From NCBI GenBank assembly GCA_002163245.1, contig MAAL01000186.1, forward strand, positions 1 to 64,000: a stretch of 64,000 bases of DNA, in the 5' to 3' direction. This DNA is from Gammaproteobacteria bacterium 42_54_T18 (lineage in GTDB: Bacteria > Pseudomonadota > Gammaproteobacteria > Pseudomonadales > Ketobacteraceae). This document shows positions 27,333 through 37,598 of the stretch, piece after piece. Position numbers and translations under genes: made by a program. Every line of letters starts with the position of its first letter. Position 1 is the first letter of the stretch. The notes beneath the pieces were generated by a model. That model did no database searches. It saw only the letters and a list, made by a program, of their open reading frames with translations, and was not told the origin of the DNA.

Positions 27333-28239
27333 GCCAAGGTTTTTGTTTACAACATTGGCACTGAACATCAACAACAAGAGGTTGATTGCAGCATTTGTGG
27401 GTTAACACCTCGGCAGCATTACCCTTAAGAACCCAATCTATCGCCCATTGGCGCATTACCATAACCAAGGGGAAAAGGGATTTGCCTTTTTCCGTCAACC
27501 GATATTCATTCCGAGGAGGGTTATCCTGGTAAGAAAACCTTTTCAACACACCCACCTCCACCAATAAATTCAATCGCCCGGTTAAGATGTTAGACGCAAT
27601 GCTAAGTTGTTTCTGAAAAGCATCATAACGATCCACACCTAAAAAAGAGGCAATTATTATCAATAACGACCACCTGTCACCTATCAGACTGCTCACATGA
27701 ACAAGCGATAAATCTTCCAATCCACTTCTAACACTCGAACGAACACGACGTTGCTTATTTTTGGCTGTTATTTCCTGAAACTGCAAATCCAAATGCTGGG
27801 ATAGATCCGGCCACTCAACATCACTGATCTCTACGTTTTTTTTACAGTGTTGGCAAACCGCAACGGGGGTTAACTCATAGTTACAACTAGAGTGGAACAA
27901 CCTTTTTGGCAAAACGTTGTTAGCATGTTCTACCCACAAGCATTCCCACTGCCAACTGAGCAAGGATGCTGAAAATAATCCTAACCCTTTTTCAGTTAAT
28001 CGATATTCAAAGCGCTTACCCGTTGTGGAATAAAGACATTTATACAAAATGTCGTTGAGCACAAAGGATTCGAGCCTTCTAGTAAGGGTTGCTCGGCTAG
28101 CACCTGTATTTTTTCGTAACTGCTCAAAACGACGCACCCCCAAAAACACATCGCGCAACACCAGCAGGGACCAACGGTCACCGATGACATCAAGGGCGTC
28201 TGCCATCGAAGTATTAACAATCAAAGAGTTCACATTCAT
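27298..28239 (-). CDS. double HxlR-type transcriptional regulator
   Basis: About 313 residues from ATG 28239. Two HxlR winged-helix domains occur in tandem: ALDVIGDRWSLLVLRDVFLGVRRFEQL...EYRLTEKG (1-110) and SSLIGDRWSLLIIIASFLGVDRYDAFQ...NEYRLTEKGKSLFP (about 185-275). Each is followed by a Cys-x2-Cys segment (CQHCKK, CQCCKQ) that could bind metal. Ordinary HxlR proteins are single-domain dimers, so this one carries both halves of a dimer in one chain. It is divergent from the oxygenase gene (220 bp apart) and probably controls it. Confidence 0.85.
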   Translation of the reverse strand: MNVNSLIVNTSMADALDVIGDRWSLLVLRDVFLGVRRFEQLRKNTGASRATLTRRLESFVLNDILYKCLYSTTGKRFEYRLTEKGLGLFSASLLSWQWECLWVEHANNVLPKRLFHSSCNYELTPVAVCQHCKKNVEISDVEWPDLSQHLDLQFQEITAKNKQRRVRSSVRSGLEDLSLVHVSSLIGDRWSLLIIIASFLGVDRYDAFQKQLSIASNILTGRLNLLVEVGVLKRFSYQDNPPRNEYRLTEKGKSLFPLVMVMRQWAIDWVLKGNAAEVLTHKCCNQPLVVDVQCQCCKQKPWPRDVQFQHFDA

Positions 28240-28458
28240 CACGCAATTATATCGAATCAACTAACGGAAACACAAATACCTTAACCAGCAACAATCAGTC
28301 TTATAACAAAAGTGACTTAATTATACTTCTATCCATATATTTAGGTATTAAAACAACATAACTCATATGAACACGTTGATTAGTATCATAATGAAAGTTA
28401 GTATATTTTAAACTTTCACTCAAGAAACGAAACTAAGGCTATATAAGAGGGGCAAAAA

Positions 28459-29949
28459 ATGTCGATTACACGAGAAAAAGCCGTTAAACATACGCTTAAA
28501 CCGAGTCCGCACCCCTATCTAAACGGCCCCTGGACCCCAAACACGGAAGAATATACCGCTACCAACTTGGAAGTGATTGGAAAGATACCGTCAGACATCG
28601 ACGGTGTATATGTTCGCAATACTGAAAACCCCGTCCTAGAACCCATTGGTAATTACCACCCCTTTGACGGGGACGGGATGTTACATGTCATGTCATTCAA
28701 AGATGGCAAAGCGGAGTATCGAAATCGATTTATACGTACAAAAAGTTTTGTAGCAGAACAAGAAACAGGAGAAGCCATTTGGACAGGTATCGCCAATGAC
28801 CCGGAATTGTCAAAGCGTCCCGGCTGGGGGGCACAGGGTCATGTAAAAGATTCCTCATCAACCGATGTTGTTATTCATGCTGGAGAAATCCTATCCACAT
28901 TTTGGCAATGTGGTGACGGCTACCGTCTGGATCCTTACACCCTAGAACAACGAGGCACCGAAAGTTGGACACCGCTTGATGGCATTTCAGCCCACCCGAA
29001 AGTGGATGAAAGTACAGGGGAACTGTTATTTTTTAATTATTCAAAACACCCTCCCTATCAACACTACGGCGTCGTTGACAAAAACAATAAACTAATTCAT
29101 TACACCGCAGTGCCAACACCAGGACCTCGACTACCTCACGACATGGCATTTACTAAAAACTACTCCATTCTCGTTGATTTACCATTATTTTGGGACCCTG
29201 AGCTACTCAAAGACGGCCGCCATCATGTGCGTTATTACCCCAATACCCCAACACGATTCGGGATTATCCCCCGTTATGGTAATGCCGAGGACGTGCAATG
29301 GTTTGAAGCAGAGCCAACCTATGTATTGCATTGGATGAATGCATACGAAGATGGCGACGAAATCGTTCTAGATGGATATTTTCAAGAAAACCCTAACCCA
29401 CAACCGCTTCCTAACATGCCAAAACCCGTAGGCAAACTCATGGCGAATATCGATGAGAGTTCTTTTCAATCAAAACTACATCGCTGGCGCTTTAATTTGA
29501 AAACGGGAGCAGTTAGCGAGGAACATATTGATAATCGTATTCTAGAATTTGGTTCCTTCAATCAACAATATGCAGGTCGAAAAACACGGTACCTCTATTC
29601 TACCTGGACAAAGCCTGGCTGGTTCCTATTTTCAGGGATAGTAAAACATGACTTTGACACTGGGGAATCATGGAGCCTACCTTTCGGTGAAGATCGATTT
29701 GGTAGTGAAGCCCCCTTTGCACCTAGAGTTAATGCAAAAGATGAAGATGACGGTTACTTAGTTAGTTTTATCACCGACATGAAAAAGAATAGGTCTGAAT
29801 GTATTTTGGTTGATGCAAAGGATATAGAAGCAGGCCCAGTGTGTCAGATTCTCCTCCCCCATCGAATCTGTAGTGGAACCCATGCAACCTGGGCTAGCGG
29901 CGAATCTATTAGAGAAGCCAAAAAACTATCAGCAGAAATCAAGGGATAA
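28459..29949 (+). CDS. carotenoid/stilbene cleavage dioxygenase
   Basis: 496 residues of the carotenoid oxygenase (RPE65) family. The beta-propeller signature HPFDGDGMLH is near residue 70. The four Fe(II)-binding His are in GISAHPK, RLPHDMAF, YVLHWMNAYEDGDE and CSGTHATW, in the usual order, so the enzyme should be active. Members cleave a double bond of apocarotenoids, lignostilbene or related phenylpropanoids to two aldehydes. It begins 220 bp after the divergent double-HxlR regulator and is followed 7 bp later by a thiolase, so cleavage products may enter beta-oxidation-like thiolysis. No signal peptide. Confidence 0.9.
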   Translation: MSITREKAVKHTLKPSPHPYLNGPWTPNTEEYTATNLEVIGKIPSDIDGVYVRNTENPVLEPIGNYHPFDGDGMLHVMSFKDGKAEYRNRFIRTKSFVAEQETGEAIWTGIANDPELSKRPGWGAQGHVKDSSSTDVVIHAGEILSTFWQCGDGYRLDPYTLEQRGTESWTPLDGISAHPKVDESTGELLFFNYSKHPPYQHYGVVDKNNKLIHYTAVPTPGPRLPHDMAFTKNYSILVDLPLFWDPELLKDGRHHVRYYPNTPTRFGIIPRYGNAEDVQWFEAEPTYVLHWMNAYEDGDEIVLDGYFQENPNPQPLPNMPKPVGKLMANIDESSFQSKLHRWRFNLKTGAVSEEHIDNRILEFGSFNQQYAGRKTRYLYSTWTKPGWFLFSGIVKHDFDTGESWSLPFGEDRFGSEAPFAPRVNAKDEDDGYLVSFITDMKKNRSECILVDAKDIEAGPVCQILLPHRICSGTHATWASGESIREAKKLSAEIKG

Positions 29950-29955
29950 TTAATA

Positions 29956-31203
29956 ATGACAACCAAGCGCATCTATATTCTTGGCGGATATCAAAGTGAT
30001 TTTAAAAAAAACTGGACCCGCGATGGGCAATCACTATTCGAGCTCTTTTCTGATACCGTAAAGAAGGGTATAACAGCAGCACGAATAGAACCTAAAGACA
30101 TTGAAGTTGGTCATGTTAGCAATTTTGTCGGGGATCTATTTTCAAACCAAGCACACCTCGGTGGTTTTTTCGGGCACGTCGATCCAGAGCTAACCTACCT
30201 TCCCGCCTCTCGGCATGAAGCCGCTTGCGCATCTGGATCCATGGCCTTACTCGCAGCAATGGCGGATCTAGAATCGGAACGCTACGACCTTGCCTGTGTA
30301 CTTGGCATAGAACTCATGCGTAACGTCACGGGCAAACAAGCAGCAGAATACCTCCGACCTGCTGCTTGGGCTGACAAGGAATGGTCCGACACTCCCTACG
30401 TGTGGCCCTGCGCTTTTGATCAATTAATTCAACAATACGATACCCGTTATGGAATCAATCATAATCATCTCAACGCTATTGCAGAAAAAAACTACCTCAA
30501 CGCTCGTAACAACCCCAACGCACAAACTCGCAACTGGACATTTAACGAGAACAGCTTCACCGCCAATGAAACCGAAAACCCCACCGTTATCGGCAGCATC
30601 CGCCGTCAGGATTGCGGGCAAATAAGCGATGGCGCGGCGGTAGTATTCTTAGCCAACGAAAAGCGGGCCAACGCCTACGCAAAAGAGCGAAACATTTCCT
30701 TGGATGACATTCCTTATATTAAGGGCTGGGGGCACATTAATGCCCCAATGCTATTTTCGGAGAAAATTAACCTTAGCTCATCAAACTCTCTTCTTTTTCC
30801 TCATATCCATAAACTATTCAAACAAACGCTTGCTAGGGCAAATATAAATAGCCTTGATAGCATTCAAGGTCTCGAAGTACACGATTGTTTTACCATTACT
30901 GAATATATGACCCTTGACCATTTAGGACTTTATCCACCAGGCCAAGCCTGGAAAGCAATTGAAGCCGGCGTCACAGCTCCCAGTGGCAAACTCCCTATTA
31001 ACATGAGCGGCGGCCTCATAGGCGGAGGCCACCCCGTCGGGGCAACCGGTGTTCGTATGGCACTAGATGCCTACAAACAGGTGACAGGTAACGCTGGAGA
31101 TTACCAAATAGACAATGCAAAAAACATAATGACCTTTAATCTCGGCGGAAGCACCACAACCTGCGCAAGCCTGATAATTGGAAAAAGCACAGACTTGCAT
31201 TAG
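29956..31203 (+). CDS. thiolase-family acetyl-CoA acyltransferase (SCP-x-like)
   Basis: 415 residues, 7 bp after the oxygenase gene, so one operon. The active-site Cys91 is in EAACASGSMALL, with GLEVHDCFTITEYM and the late MSGGLIGGGHPVGATGVRM supplying further catalytic residues. This pattern is of the SCP-x/lipid-transfer thiolase group, which acts on branched or bulky acyl-CoAs. It may shorten a side chain from the substrate cleaved by the oxygenase. The pairing, not the exact substrate, is supported. Confidence 0.88.
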   Translation: MTTKRIYILGGYQSDFKKNWTRDGQSLFELFSDTVKKGITAARIEPKDIEVGHVSNFVGDLFSNQAHLGGFFGHVDPELTYLPASRHEAACASGSMALLAAMADLESERYDLACVLGIELMRNVTGKQAAEYLRPAAWADKEWSDTPYVWPCAFDQLIQQYDTRYGINHNHLNAIAEKNYLNARNNPNAQTRNWTFNENSFTANETENPTVIGSIRRQDCGQISDGAAVVFLANEKRANAYAKERNISLDDIPYIKGWGHINAPMLFSEKINLSSSNSLLFPHIHKLFKQTLARANINSLDSIQGLEVHDCFTITEYMTLDHLGLYPPGQAWKAIEAGVTAPSGKLPINMSGGLIGGGHPVGATGVRMALDAYKQVTGNAGDYQIDNAKNIMTFNLGGSTTTCASLIIGKSTDLH

Positions 31204-31267
31204 TAAACCCTGAATAGATATGCCACACTGAAAAAGACTTCCTTACATGAGCGAAGAGGTATCAGTG

Positions 31268-31807
31268 ATGGCAAACCTTAAGATTATCTGTGGAGATATC
31301 ACCACACTCCATGTCGACGGATTAGTACTCCCTGCCCACAAACATTACTCTCGTAGCCGTGGACTTTCAGCGCAAGTATTTGATATTGCAGGACCTAAAT
31401 TAATAACGGCTTGCTCCCTCTTAGGAAAATCTCACACCAGCGACACACGTCTAACCGCAGCACCCAACCTTTTTGCTCAATACATAATTCACACAGTAAC
31501 GCCTTTATGGAGTAGCGGTGACTTTGGAGGCACCTCCTCCCTCGAGTTATTGGAACTATGTTACAAAAACTCAATACAACTGGCGCTAGAACAGGGCATC
31601 AAAAGCATTGCGTTCCCTGCTCTAGGCACTGGTAATAACAAAACACCCCACTCCATCGCAGCACACATTGGACTAACCACTATCTTCGAACACAAAGATC
31701 TATTTGAAAAGATTATCATTTGCCTTCATTCAGAGTTTGCTAGGAGCACCTGGCAAGACTGCTACGACACCCACATTAAAAATCATGACATTGCACAAGC
31801 CAGTTAG
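31268..31807 (+). CDS. macro-domain protein
   Basis: 179 residues from ATG 31268, chosen for GAAGAGG upstream; ATG 31247 is possible. The macro fold is visible: KIICGDITTLHVDGLVLPAH, GLSAQVFDIAG, TAAPNLFAQYIIHTVTPLW, and IAFPALGTGNNKTPHSIAA. Macro domains bind ADP-ribose or remove O-acetyl/ADP-ribose groups. The usual (I)VNAAN segment, whose Asn contacts the ligand, is replaced here by LPAH, so catalysis is doubtful and it may be a binding-only or divergent member. Confidence 0.85.
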   Translation: MANLKIICGDITTLHVDGLVLPAHKHYSRSRGLSAQVFDIAGPKLITACSLLGKSHTSDTRLTAAPNLFAQYIIHTVTPLWSSGDFGGTSSLELLELCYKNSIQLALEQGIKSIAFPALGTGNNKTPHSIAAHIGLTTIFEHKDLFEKIIICLHSEFARSTWQDCYDTHIKNHDIAQAS

Positions 31808-31861
31808 GAAAAGCGTTCTATACTCATAAATATGATTCACTGACAACGTAATTAAGTAAGC

Positions 31862-33871
31862 ATGGACGAAACTGAAAAGCACCTAAACGTACTATTGTTG
31901 GAAGACTCTGATTCCGATGCATTTCTTGTTATTCGTGAACTAAAGAATACCTGGAAACCCATTACCCACCAGCGTGTCTGGGGTCGTAACTCGATGATTG
32001 ACGCGCTGAGCAGCGCGAGCTGGGATCTTATTATCTCAGATCACCACATGCCTAATTTTAACTCTCTTGATGTATTAGAGATTTATCACGAGTTCAAACT
32101 GGATATCCCAGTCATCATTGTTTCTGGCGCGATAGGTGAAGACATGGCTGTCGCCGGAATGAAAGCCGGCGCACATGATTACATCATGAAAGATAACATG
32201 GCTCGCCTCGCACCTGCAGTCGAGCGTGAGTTAGCTGAGGCTAAATCAAGAAGAGCTCGAAGAGCGGCTGAAAAAGCCAATATTGCAAAAAGTTTATTTC
32301 TTGCAAACATGTCTCACGAAATTCGCACCCCAATGAATGGCGTTATAGGAATGTCATCACTACTGCTAGACACCAAGCTTTCCCCAGAACAGCATGAATA
32401 TGCCACAGCAATCCAGTCCTCTGCTGACGCATTACTAGACATCGTAAACGATATTCTTGATATATCAAAAATTGAGGCCGGAAAGCTAGACATTGACCCC
32501 ATCACCTTCAATCTGCGTGAAACGTTATCAGACGCCTTAGAGCTAGCATCAATTAAGGCAAAAGAGAAAAATATTGCCTTATTTTTGAATGTTGACCAAA
32601 GCATTCCCAAAGAACTCATTGGGGATCCCGTCAGAATCCGACAGATAATTCTAAATTTCTGCACCAACGCGATCAAATTCACATCAGAAGGTTCTGTCAA
32701 TATTACAGTAGAAACAGAATACTTGGATCCATCCAAATGTCATATGTTATTTTCCGTGACCGATACCGGCATTGGTATGAACCAAGATCAAACGGGAAAA
32801 ATATTTGAACAATACACCCAGGCAACCACATCAACAACTCGACTATATGGTGGTACAGGGTTAGGGTTAAATATCTGTAAGAACCTAGCAGAATTAATGG
32901 GTGGAAAGGTCGGTGTAAAGAGCAAGATCAACCATGGCTCTACATTCTCATTCGATGTTTGCCTGCCTGTTCCAACACAACAACGTAACGATTCCCAATA
33001 TCAGCTTAAAGGCACAATTGTTGTTATTAGTAATGAGTTGGAACACCCTCAACACACGTTATCCCACCTATGCAAAGTCAGAGGTGCTAGTGTTGAACAT
33101 CATACTCCAGGTTCACTACAACAAGAATTAAAAGAAAAGCCAGAAAACAACCAACCTATATTTGTATTTTTTGACACGTTAAAAATGGGGGCTGAAATCA
33201 AGGAAGTATTTGAAAGACTTGCCCCGACATCTAAATTCTCTCTTATTTTTGCACCAACACTTCCTCAAAGAGGAGATGTCAAATATTGCCAAGAACTCGG
33301 CTTCAATGCCTACATCCCTCACCCCATTAGAGAGTCGCTTTTTGATAAAATCATGAACCACATGACCTCTCACGCACCATCAGAGAAAATGATAAGCCGC
33401 TCCACATTTGATCAAAGCACCATTCAAAACTCACAACCCTCCGCAAACGGAATACCCCCAACTCGCGTCCTGTTAGCAGAAGATAACCTTGTTAACCAAA
33501 AAGTCGCTGTACACATGTTGAAAAAATTAAACTGTGTTGTTGATATTGCGGATGATGGCAAAAAAGTCGTCGATTTCGCCCTAAACTCTATGTACGACAT
33601 CATTTTAATGGATTGCCAAATGCCTGTAATGAACGGGTACGAAGCAACACAAGCAATTCGCGCATCCGAAAAAGAAAACAACAAACATATCCCAATAATT
33701 GCGCTGACTGCTGATGCAATGGATATGGATCGAAAAAAATGCATCGAGGCAGGTATGGATGACCACATAAGCAAACCTATGGCTCGAGATGCATTACGCG
33801 TGGTTATTCAGCACTACTGTCAAGTGGATGGAAATACGGGAAATAGCAACAAAGAAACGATTGCAATATAG
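31862..33871 (+). CDS. response-regulator/histidine-kinase hybrid (REC-HisKA-HATPase-REC)
   Basis: 669 residues. Order: receiver ([35 protein letters not shown]; residues 8-125), a short coiled coil, HisKA ([19 protein letters not shown]), HATPase ([29 protein letters not shown]), an inactive-looking spacer receiver, and a complete C-terminal receiver ([36 protein letters not shown]). It has no membrane segment or classical sensor and takes its input through the N-terminal receiver, so another kinase should act upstream. It is related to the kinase at 22093-24465 by similar domains. Confidence 0.9.
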   Translation: MDETEKHLNVLLLEDSDSDAFLVIRELKNTWKPITHQRVWGRNSMIDALSSASWDLIISDHHMPNFNSLDVLEIYHEFKLDIPVIIVSGAIGEDMAVAGMKAGAHDYIMKDNMARLAPAVERELAEAKSRRARRAAEKANIAKSLFLANMSHEIRTPMNGVIGMSSLLLDTKLSPEQHEYATAIQSSADALLDIVNDILDISKIEAGKLDIDPITFNLRETLSDALELASIKAKEKNIALFLNVDQSIPKELIGDPVRIRQIILNFCTNAIKFTSEGSVNITVETEYLDPSKCHMLFSVTDTGIGMNQDQTGKIFEQYTQATTSTTRLYGGTGLGLNICKNLAELMGGKVGVKSKINHGSTFSFDVCLPVPTQQRNDSQYQLKGTIVVISNELEHPQHTLSHLCKVRGASVEHHTPGSLQQELKEKPENNQPIFVFFDTLKMGAEIKEVFERLAPTSKFSLIFAPTLPQRGDVKYCQELGFNAYIPHPIRESLFDKIMNHMTSHAPSEKMISRSTFDQSTIQNSQPSANGIPPTRVLLAEDNLVNQKVAVHMLKKLNCVVDIADDGKKVVDFALNSMYDIILMDCQMPVMNGYEATQAIRASEKENNKHIPIIALTADAMDMDRKKCIEAGMDDHISKPMARDALRVVIQHYCQVDGNTGNSNKETIAI

Positions 33872-33916
33872 ATGTAAAAAAAAGGGTTAGATGCTCTATA
33901 GTTGAATCAATTTACC

Positions 33917-35122
33917 TTACTGTTTTAACACTCTCTTAAGGGTGAGGGGATAGACTAACAAAGAAAACAAAATCATTACAAAAGCCAACGACAAAAATAG
34001 AGATTTTAGGGCAAATGTTTGCGGCAGTAAAAGTATCAGTGCAATAGACACCGCTCCCCTAGCACCAGAAAAATTTAACAACCAAAAATCACGCTTATTT
34101 AATGACTGCTTCTCTACTTTGATAAATGGAAAAAGTACAATTAAAGCACTAAGGCGGGACACGGCTAGAAGCACCAAAGCAACAATAACAAGTGACAAAG
34201 AAATCTCGTCAAAAGATGTGTAGATGAAAAAGCTTGCTCCTAACAAGAAAAAAAGTACCGCATTCGCTATATACTCAAAGTAATCCCATATATGGCGATG
34301 AATTTGTCTATTTTGGCTCTCTGCATCCGGTTTATAGCCATATGCCAGAGCAGTAGCAAAGACAGCTAGGATACCGGAAAGATGTAGAATTTCCGCTAAT
34401 GCAAAACTACCAAAAGCAATAGCTACTGTCATATTGATTGTTAATGTAAAGTGCTTCTCCCTCCAAATGCCCAATAACCAGCGGGCCCCTCGTCCAAATA
34501 AAACACCTAACAGCAAAGCACCTACAACGTGAACCAGAAAGTTTCCACTACTGGCCAAAAGGTCAAAACGCTCACCACTGAACAATGTCAGCGCTAGAAT
34601 GCCTGAAACGGTGACAACAAATCCATCATTTAAAATTGACTCGCCTTCAATCAAAAGTTTTTGGGATTCCGATATTTCACGATTCCCGTGTAATAAAGCT
34701 CCTACAGCGAGAGGGTCTGTTGCAGATATAATAACCCCGAATAATAATGCCTCTAACCACTTAAACCCGAAACCATAATGCAACGCCGAGGCAATAATCA
34801 TCATACTTATCAATATCCCAACACTTCCCACTAAGGACGCAGGTGCAAGCACTTTTCGAAAGTGAAAAAGACAAATTTTTTGGGTGGAAGCAAAAATAAG
34901 AGGAGGTACGAACGCATACAAAACGAGGTCTGGGCTCAACGTTAATTCAGGTAAGCCAAAATTGAGATAATGCGCGACTCCCCCATAACCTACCCCCAAC
35001 AGCAATACCCATATAATGTCAGGAAAAACCATTGCACGCTGAGAGTAATATGAGAGCGCATTAAGAGCAACTAAACCAAGCACACCAAAAGCAACTAGAG
35101 AAAACACAAGTTCATCATGCAT
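33917..35122 (-). CDS. Na+/H+ antiporter, CPA1 family
   Basis: 401 residues, mostly membrane helices (about 12). The CPA1 core SATDPLAVGALLH carries the Asp of ion binding, and the region after it reads LLIEGESILNDG. It exchanges cytoplasmic Na+ or K+ for H+ at the inner membrane and supports salt and pH homeostasis, as expected in a marine cell. It lacks a long C-terminal regulatory tail, and stands alone on the minus strand. Confidence 0.88.
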   Translation of the reverse strand: MHDELVFSLVAFGVLGLVALNALSYYSQRAMVFPDIIWVLLLGVGYGGVAHYLNFGLPELTLSPDLVLYAFVPPLIFASTQKICLFHFRKVLAPASLVGSVGILISMMIIASALHYGFGFKWLEALLFGVIISATDPLAVGALLHGNREISESQKLLIEGESILNDGFVVTVSGILALTLFSGERFDLLASSGNFLVHVVGALLLGVLFGRGARWLLGIWREKHFTLTINMTVAIAFGSFALAEILHLSGILAVFATALAYGYKPDAESQNRQIHRHIWDYFEYIANAVLFFLLGASFFIYTSFDEISLSLVIVALVLLAVSRLSALIVLFPFIKVEKQSLNKRDFWLLNFSGARGAVSIALILLLPQTFALKSLFLSLAFVMILFSLLVYPLTLKRVLKQ

Positions 35123-35176
35123 AAATACCTCTCTACAAACAAATGGTGTGGCTACGTGCGCTCACGAGCGTTTCCT

Positions 35177-35668
35177 CTATGACAGTACCCAATCGGACCG
35201 AGGAAAATGACAGGTATAACCATTAGGAAACCGTTCAAGATAGTCTTGATGCTCAGGCTCAGCCTCCCAGAAATCACCAACAGGCTCCAATTCTGTTACT
35301 ACGCGCCCAGGCCACAATCCAGAGGCATCAACATCACCAATCGTGCGTATGGCTTCTTGTCGCTGCTCTTCAGAAGAATAATAGATCGCTGAACGATAAG
35401 AAGCTCCACTATCATTGCCTTGACGATGCACAGTTGTCGGGTCGTGTATTTGAAAAAAGAATTCCAGAATATTTCGATAGTTTATGACATTGCTTTCGAA
35501 TACGATCTCAACTGCCTCAGCATGGCTGCCATGATTACGATAGGTTGCATTCGACACGTCGCCGCCGGCATACCCCACACGGGTAGACATAACTCCAGGG
35601 AGTTTTCGTATAAGGCCCTGCATCCCCCAAAAACAGCCGCCAGCTAACACCGCTCGTTCATTTTCCAT
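35177..35668 (-). CDS. msrA: peptide methionine sulfoxide reductase MsrA
   Basis: 163 residues with the catalytic [10 protein letters not shown] (Cys12), [24 protein letters not shown] and RSAIYY of MsrA. It reduces methionine-S-sulfoxide in proteins. The start codon overlaps the stop of msrB by one base (TAATG), so the pair is translationally coupled. No signal peptide, hence cytoplasmic. Confidence 0.95.
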   Translation of the reverse strand: MENERAVLAGGCFWGMQGLIRKLPGVMSTRVGYAGGDVSNATYRNHGSHAEAVEIVFESNVINYRNILEFFFQIHDPTTVHRQGNDSGASYRSAIYYSSEEQRQEAIRTIGDVDASGLWPGRVVTELEPVGDFWEAEPEHQDYLERFPNGYTCHFPRSDWVLS

Positions 35669-36117
35669 TATGATACCTCATCTACTTGATCCAAGTACGC
35701 GCCATAGCCCTCGCCTTCCATTTCATCGAGATGAATAAAACGTAGGGATGCTGAATTGATACAATAGCGCAGCCCGCCACGATCAACCGGCCCGTCAGTA
35801 AAGACATGCCCTAGATGGCTATCACCACCAGTTGAGCGCACTTCAGTGCGGGCCATACCATGAGTTCCGTCACTTAGTTCAGTCACATTCCCTGTTTCAA
35901 TGGGCTTAGTAAAACTTGGCCAGCCGCAGCCAGATTCAAATTTATCTGACGAAGCAAACAACGGCTCTCCCGACACGATATCGACATAAACCCCTGGTTT
36001 TTCGTTATAAAGATGCTCTCCTGTTCCAGCTCGCTCGGTACCATTTTCTTGCGTTACCCGAAACTGTTCCTTATTCAATTCAGCAACTGCCGAAGCCGTT
36101 TTTTGATACAGAGTCAT
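35668..36117 (-). CDS. msrB: peptide methionine sulfoxide reductase MsrB
   Basis: 149 residues with [37 protein letters not shown] and the catalytic [12 protein letters not shown]. It reduces methionine-R-sulfoxide. The two CxxC zinc pairs found in many MsrB proteins are absent; this is the zinc-free type. It is first of the msrB-msrA pair and lies 42 bp after a cytochrome P460 gene on the same strand. Confidence 0.95.
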   Translation of the reverse strand: MTLYQKTASAVAELNKEQFRVTQENGTERAGTGEHLYNEKPGVYVDIVSGEPLFASSDKFESGCGWPSFTKPIETGNVTELSDGTHGMARTEVRSTGGDSHLGHVFTDGPVDRGGLRYCINSASLRFIHLDEMEGEGYGAYLDQVDEVS

Positions 36118-36159
36118 AACTGCCCTTTTTTCAGTTTAGTGAACAATTTGGTTGTTTTA

Positions 36160-36726
36160 TTACCATAGAACTGGATAGGCCTCAGTATAAATCCAATCGT
36201 TATTCTTTGCTGGCACATGACAGCCCAAACAGTCACTTTTATAGTCAGTGGTAGCATTCGTTCCTTTATTATCAGGCTTAAACAATGCCCAACCCCAGCC
36301 ATCACCCCATGTTGCATTACCGGCGAATCGACCTTTCGAATCCTTGACCATCACGAACCACTGTTTAAGGCCAGAAGTTGAATGGCTAACGCCTTTGCCC
36401 GTAGTGTACTCACCTTTCTCTGAAGCTCTCAATTCCTTTATGATAGTTGCGCCATCGGGAAATTTCCCGGTCTTGCGAAACGCCTCAATAGACGCCCTCT
36501 CTGTATAAACGTCATGAAAGCCACTGGCCCCACCCTCAGGCACGAACCAAGAACCCAGGTGGGCCATCGAGATCCGGAAATCCTGCGGAAAGCTTATGTT
36601 GCCTTTTTTATCGACGTAGGGTGAAAACCCTGGCTCTCCAGCAATAACGGGAGAAGATAAAAGAGCACCTACTGAAAATACAAATGCACAGAATGCACTC
36701 AATTTAAGAGATATTTTATCCATCAT
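36160..36726 (-). CDS. cytochrome P460-family protein
   Basis: 188 residues with a signal peptide (LKLSAFCAFVFSVGALLSSPVIA) and a C-terminal haem motif CLGCH. The region WFVMVKDSKGRF...GWGWALF and DYKSDCLGCHVP...WIYTEAYPVL fits the P460 fold, whose haem is normally cross-linked to a Lys and can oxidise hydroxylamine or bind NO. The cross-link Lys cannot be assigned with confidence. It is periplasmic. The paralogue is immediately upstream (2 bp apart). Confidence 0.85.
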   Translation of the reverse strand: MMDKISLKLSAFCAFVFSVGALLSSPVIAGEPGFSPYVDKKGNISFPQDFRISMAHLGSWFVPEGGASGFHDVYTERASIEAFRKTGKFPDGATIIKELRASEKGEYTTGKGVSHSTSGLKQWFVMVKDSKGRFAGNATWGDGWGWALFKPDNKGTNATTDYKSDCLGCHVPAKNNDWIYTEAYPVLW

Positions 36727-36728
36727 CG

Positions 36729-37382
36729 TTAGTTACCTTTTGGCTCGTCGTAACTATTTTGTAGATCCGACGCATGGCCACCTGATGCTTTCATACCCGC
36801 ACCCTTTCCCGCATTTAGCACAGGGTAGTATTGCGTGAATACAAAGTCATCAGCCGCTGCCGTTGCATGACAGGCATTACATGATGCTGTCGCAAATGGT
36901 TTTGCGGTAGCCGACAATGTTTTATGATCTTTACTTGAAAAACTGTAATATGCCCAATTACCAGGTTCTTTGGGGAAATGTTTTTTACTCTTAATAGTCG
37001 CCTCTAGACCTAGAAACTCGCCCTGAAAAAAACCTTTACCACTAACAGCCGCCTTCGAACCTACCGAAACTAACTCTTTCATCAATATAGTGCCATCACG
37101 AAATTCACCGGCCTTTTTCCAGTGCGCCCAGCTTTTCGGGTCAATATAGACGTTATGAAATTCGGGAAACGCGGCCTTTCCATTATTGAGATCATTTGGC
37201 GTAACTGGAGTTCCAGCATAAACCCACTCACGATACCCAGTAGGTCGCTCGAGCTCGCCACCTTTAATAGTAAAAAATTCCTCTGCCGACAATGGACCGG
37301 AAACAGATAACATTGCAAAAGTTCCTGCAAATGCAATGTTTGATAGAACAGCGCTTTTTAACTTTAGTTTCATTTTACTCAC
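36729..37382 (-). CDS. cytochrome P460-family protein (paralogue)
   Basis: 217 residues; signal peptide to about residue 33 (LSVSGPLSAEEF), haem motif CNACH near 167, followed by AAADDFVFTQYYPVL. REWVYAGTPVTPNDLN and FPEFHNVYIDP are typical P460 segments. It shares the plan of the neighbouring gene but has an extra glycine-rich C-terminal tail (GKGAGMKASGGHASD). The two probably arose by tandem duplication and may differ in electron-transfer partner or substrate. The promoter region upstream lies toward the LysR pseudogene. Confidence 0.85.
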   Translation of the reverse strand: MSKMKLKLKSAVLSNIAFAGTFAMLSVSGPLSAEEFFTIKGGELERPTGYREWVYAGTPVTPNDLNNGKAAFPEFHNVYIDPKSWAHWKKAGEFRDGTILMKELVSVGSKAAVSGKGFFQGEFLGLEATIKSKKHFPKEPGNWAYYSFSSKDHKTLSATAKPFATASCNACHATAAADDFVFTQYYPVLNAGKGAGMKASGGHASDLQNSYDEPKGN

Positions 37383-37598
37383 TCCCTCTCTCTATAGTGC
37401 AATCTAGTTGGTAAATACTAGCAATTAGATTTTGATGAGAGAAATAGAGAATTGTTGCCGTATCATAAGCATTACTTATAATGACTAAAAACCATCCAAG
37501 CGGCTTTACGGTTAAAAAACCTAACTATGGGTATAATGCACCCCCGCAGAGCTACAAACACGGCAATGTAAACCTAAAAGCTTCGCTTATGGCGAGAA

